Source of the DNA: Methanocorpusculum sp.
Lineage (GTDB): Archaea; Halobacteriota; Methanomicrobia; Methanomicrobiales; Methanocorpusculaceae
Direction of reading: 5' to 3'
NCBI RefSeq assembly: GCF_030655665.1
Contig: NZ_JAUSPQ010000006.1
Location: forward strand, 186,001-250,000
DNA length: 64,000 bases
A program made the translations under genes and the position numbers. The notes beneath the pieces were generated by a model, which was not told the DNA's origin, did not search any database, and saw only the letters and a list, made by a program, of their open reading frames with translations. Shown in pieces: positions 62,168 through 64,000 of this stretch (positions are counted from its first letter, which is position 1; each line of letters opens with the position of its first letter).

Positions 62168-63382
62168 TTAATCTCTCATCCTGACAGCTGGTTTTGCCAG
62201 ATGCCGTCTTGATCCCGGCGGGACTTCATACCATCTTGTCTGAATAGTTCTCTCTCGGCTCTCCACATCGCGAACTCTTGCAGAACATTCCCGGCATTTG
62301 TACCCCTTGTCTTTTCCTGCAGACGTCATCCGTCCGCCGCAGATCGGGCAGCGAGGAGACGAACGATGTTCCTGTTCCGTGAGCCGGTCAGGTCTGAATT
62401 TTTCCAGATGAAGGATCCCTTTCTGGAAACTTCCGCAGACGGTGATCCGGTCCCCGCAGGCAAGTTCACGGACCGCGTTCCTGAAATATTTGGTTGGTTC
62501 AAACGCAAACACCTGAATGCTCTCACCATTTGCGAGGATGGTGAACTGCACATGACCTCCGCGGTTCGTTCTCGGCGCTGATTCTACCACACCAAAAAAC
62601 CGGTATGATTCCCCTTCAACAGGTCCCCCATAGGGGAGGGAAAGGAGATGAGCATCCGTTCCCTGATTTGTTTCCCAGATTTGAGAGAATGCCGGCTCTT
62701 CGGTATCCAGAAACCCAGTCGCTTTTTCGACCCACTCGGGAGTATCCCCGCGGATCCCGTACAACACCGGGTCTTTTCCATGAGGAACACAGACGATATC
62801 TCTCCGAATAAAATCCACCGTGTCCCATGTGTGTGGCGCCGTTTTATCCTCTGAAGTAAAAAATCCTTCTTTTTCAAAGATACGTGGAGTCCCGAGCACG
62901 TCTGCCTTTCGGTATGCAAGACATTCAAAGGTTTTGTCCGGGAGGACCGACGAGACGGCTGCCAGTGCCCCAATCAATCCTCTGCCGTTTTTGTATCCTT
63001 TATACAACGCCCCGATCCTTTCCAGCCGCGAGACCGTCTCTTCGATTGTGCAGAATCTCTGCAGAGTCTGAAAATAAAATGCAGGGTCCGGAGGAGAATC
63101 GACCACAACAACGCCGGGATTCGTTTTTTCGCAGTCGAATTGTGCGAACCGGTCCACAAACCCACAGGCAATGTCAAAAACGGTTTTTGGATCGCCCCCC
63201 AAGATCTCGATACATATTGCCGCGTTACCCCGCGTTTTCCAAATGACGTTTGGATTCAGCCTGACAAGACGATGGTTCGTGACCTCATACCCCAAGCGTT
63301 CCAGCTCATCGGCTATCAACGCCCCAAGGTACGTCGTACACATCCCGTCAGGTGAATCCGTGTCATCAAGCCCGAGTAACAT
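62168..63382 (-). CDS. tiaS: tRNA(Ile2) agmatidine synthetase TiaS
   Basis: Adds agmatine to the wobble C of tRNA-Ile(CAU) so that it reads AUA. The start at 63382 (MLLGLDDTDSPDGMCTTYLG) gives 404 residues; upstream codons look non-coding and a TATA-like tataaaata lies about 11-20 bases before it on the minus strand. The DDTDSPDGMCTTYLG motif lies at residues 6-20, an OB-fold near 270-340, and the zinc ribbon CPICGGRMTSAGKDKGYKC near 355, with CREC completing it. Confidence 0.92.
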   Translation of the reverse strand: MLLGLDDTDSPDGMCTTYLGALIADELERLGYEVTNHRLVRLNPNVIWKTRGNAAICIEILGGDPKTVFDIACGFVDRFAQFDCEKTNPGVVVVDSPPDPAFYFQTLQRFCTIEETVSRLERIGALYKGYKNGRGLIGALAAVSSVLPDKTFECLAYRKADVLGTPRIFEKEGFFTSEDKTAPHTWDTVDFIRRDIVCVPHGKDPVLYGIRGDTPEWVEKATGFLDTEEPAFSQIWETNQGTDAHLLSLPYGGPVEGESYRFFGVVESAPRTNRGGHVQFTILANGESIQVFAFEPTKYFRNAVRELACGDRITVCGSFQKGILHLEKFRPDRLTEQEHRSSPRCPICGGRMTSAGKDKGYKCRECSARVRDVESRERTIQTRWYEVPPGSRRHLAKPAVRMRD

Positions 63383-63431
63383 AAATGATATTATTTTATA
63401 GAACCGCATTACTATTACGATTATACATCTT
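63383..63431. promoter_or_regulatory. Divergent promoter region tiaS/HTH regulator
   Basis: The 49-base gap contains tattttata (63392-63400; TATA for tiaS on the minus strand) and a TATA-like attatacatctt (63420-63431) for the regulator. Both mRNAs would be nearly leaderless. Confidence 0.45.
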
Positions 63432-64000
63432 ATGTCCAACGACAGACTCCTCCAAAATGTGGTCAGTATCCTTCTGATGACTGGATACAATGTCTCGGAA
63501 CGATGCGAAATTCGTCCGAGAAGTTTCGACCTTATGACATCAAAGGGAGAGAATCTGCTGGTTATCAAAGTAGTTTCACAGATCGATAGTGTAAACGAAG
63601 ATATTGCCTGGGACCTGGATATGATCGCCCGGCATCTCCACGCGGTCCCGCTTATCATCGGGGAGCGCGCGCGTGATGTCGCTCTGGAACGGGGGGCGAT
63701 CTATCTCAGATATGGGATCAACGCCGTTTCGTCTTCCACTCTGTATGATTATCTTGCAGAAGGCGAACTCCCTCTGGTGTATGCTTCACCGGGAGGTCTG
63801 TATGTGAACATCGATGCAGAGAGACTTCGAAACCTCCGTGAAGAACAGTCGATGTCTCTTGGCGATCTTGCCCATGCATTAGGTGTTTCCCGACGGACGA
63901 TCAGCAAGTACGAAGGGGGGATGGGTACGACCCTTGAGATGGCGATGCGGCTCGAGGAATTTTTCAACGATGATATCGTGATGCCGATCGATCTGCTGCA
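63432..64000 (+). CDS. Archaeal HTH transcriptional regulator (partial)
   Basis: Reads off the window end after 189 codons (MSNDRLLQNVVSILLMTGYN). Residues 1-115 form an alpha/beta domain that recalls a restriction-endonuclease-like or nucleotide-sensor fold (DLMTSKGENLLVIKVVSQID). An XRE-type helix-turn-helix follows near residues 132-175: LRNLREEQSMSLGDLAHALG, then VSRRTISKYEGGMG. This matches the archaeal HTH-type regulators with a C-terminal extension; the target is unknown. Confidence 0.8.
   Translation, partial: MSNDRLLQNVVSILLMTGYNVSERCEIRPRSFDLMTSKGENLLVIKVVSQIDSVNEDIAWDLDMIARHLHAVPLIIGERARDVALERGAIYLRYGINAVSSSTLYDYLAEGELPLVYASPGGLYVNIDAERLRNLREEQSMSLGDLAHALGVSRRTISKYEGGMGTTLEMAMRLEEFFNDDIVMPIDLL

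Overview
The window is chromosomal DNA of a methanogenic euryarchaeon. The archaeal ribosomal protein set (S4e, L32e, L19e, L37e), class I lysyl-tRNA synthetase, archaeal thymidylate synthase, coenzyme F420 genes (cofH, cofD), thiol:fumarate reductase (tfrAB), archaease/RtcB, TiaS and deoxyhypusine synthase fit a member of the Methanomicrobiales. Gene content and the small-genome style look most like Methanocorpusculum, but that genus is an inference from memory, not a database match.

Region by region. 1-721 has no convincing gene. A TATA-like box at 101-108 is followed from about base 131 by an almost unbroken chain of small perfect hairpins that ends just before the L3 start codon. 722-15301 is the S10/spc ribosomal superoperon: L3, L4, L23, L2, S19, L22, S3, L29, RNase P protein 1, S17, L14, L24, S4e, L5, S14, S8, L6, L32e, L19e, L18, S5, L30, L15, SecY, then adenylate kinase, a YidC/EMC3-like DUF106 protein and cytidylate kinase. 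15421-30252 is housekeeping: a DUF1614 membrane protein, tRNA-Gln(CUG), ThyA, RadC, two tandem rubrerythrins, a PerM/AI-2E-type permease, pentapeptide and DUF4013 proteins, LysRS, a radical SAM enzyme, two cis-prenyltransferase-like proteins, an AlkD-like protein, a flavodoxin-like protein, a prepilin peptidase, CofH and signal peptidase. 30357-33418 is an RNA repair/splicing cluster (DUF2551, a small unknown, archease, RtcB, an amidotransferase-fold-like unknown).

33502-44507 is a metabolic module. BirA (with DNA-binding domain) is followed by a perfect BirA-type operator, the ECF biotin transporter (BioY, two ATPases, EcfT-like protein), a secreted pilin-like protein, the biotin-dependent pyruvate carboxylase (pycB-pycA) and, convergently, fumarate reductase tfrAB. 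Together these supply biotin, make oxaloacetate and run the reductive branch of the incomplete TCA cycle. 44569-47337 holds a lipoprotein, aspartokinase and PurM. 47392-49275 looks acquired: an AT-rich FRG-domain gene and a roughly 160-bp-armed inverted repeat.

49485-64000 returns to core genes: a lipoprotein, an Rsm22-like methyltransferase, ZPR1-type protein, SepF, PUA protein, Sm-like protein and L37e, PurF, a YcxB-like protein, CofD, PyrF, deoxyhypusine synthase, a pilin-like protein, an unknown, Amt-GlnK, TiaS and a truncated HTH regulator.

The strongest unexplained signals are the hairpin chain ahead of L3; a PurF whose glutaminase half has lost every catalytic motif, including the nucleophilic Cys, near an Amt/GlnK ammonium system; the BirA operator whose spacer is the TATA region of bioY; a family of modular GCAA...TTGC hairpin repeats in three intergenic elements; and a multi-hairpin leader before the Sm-like gene.
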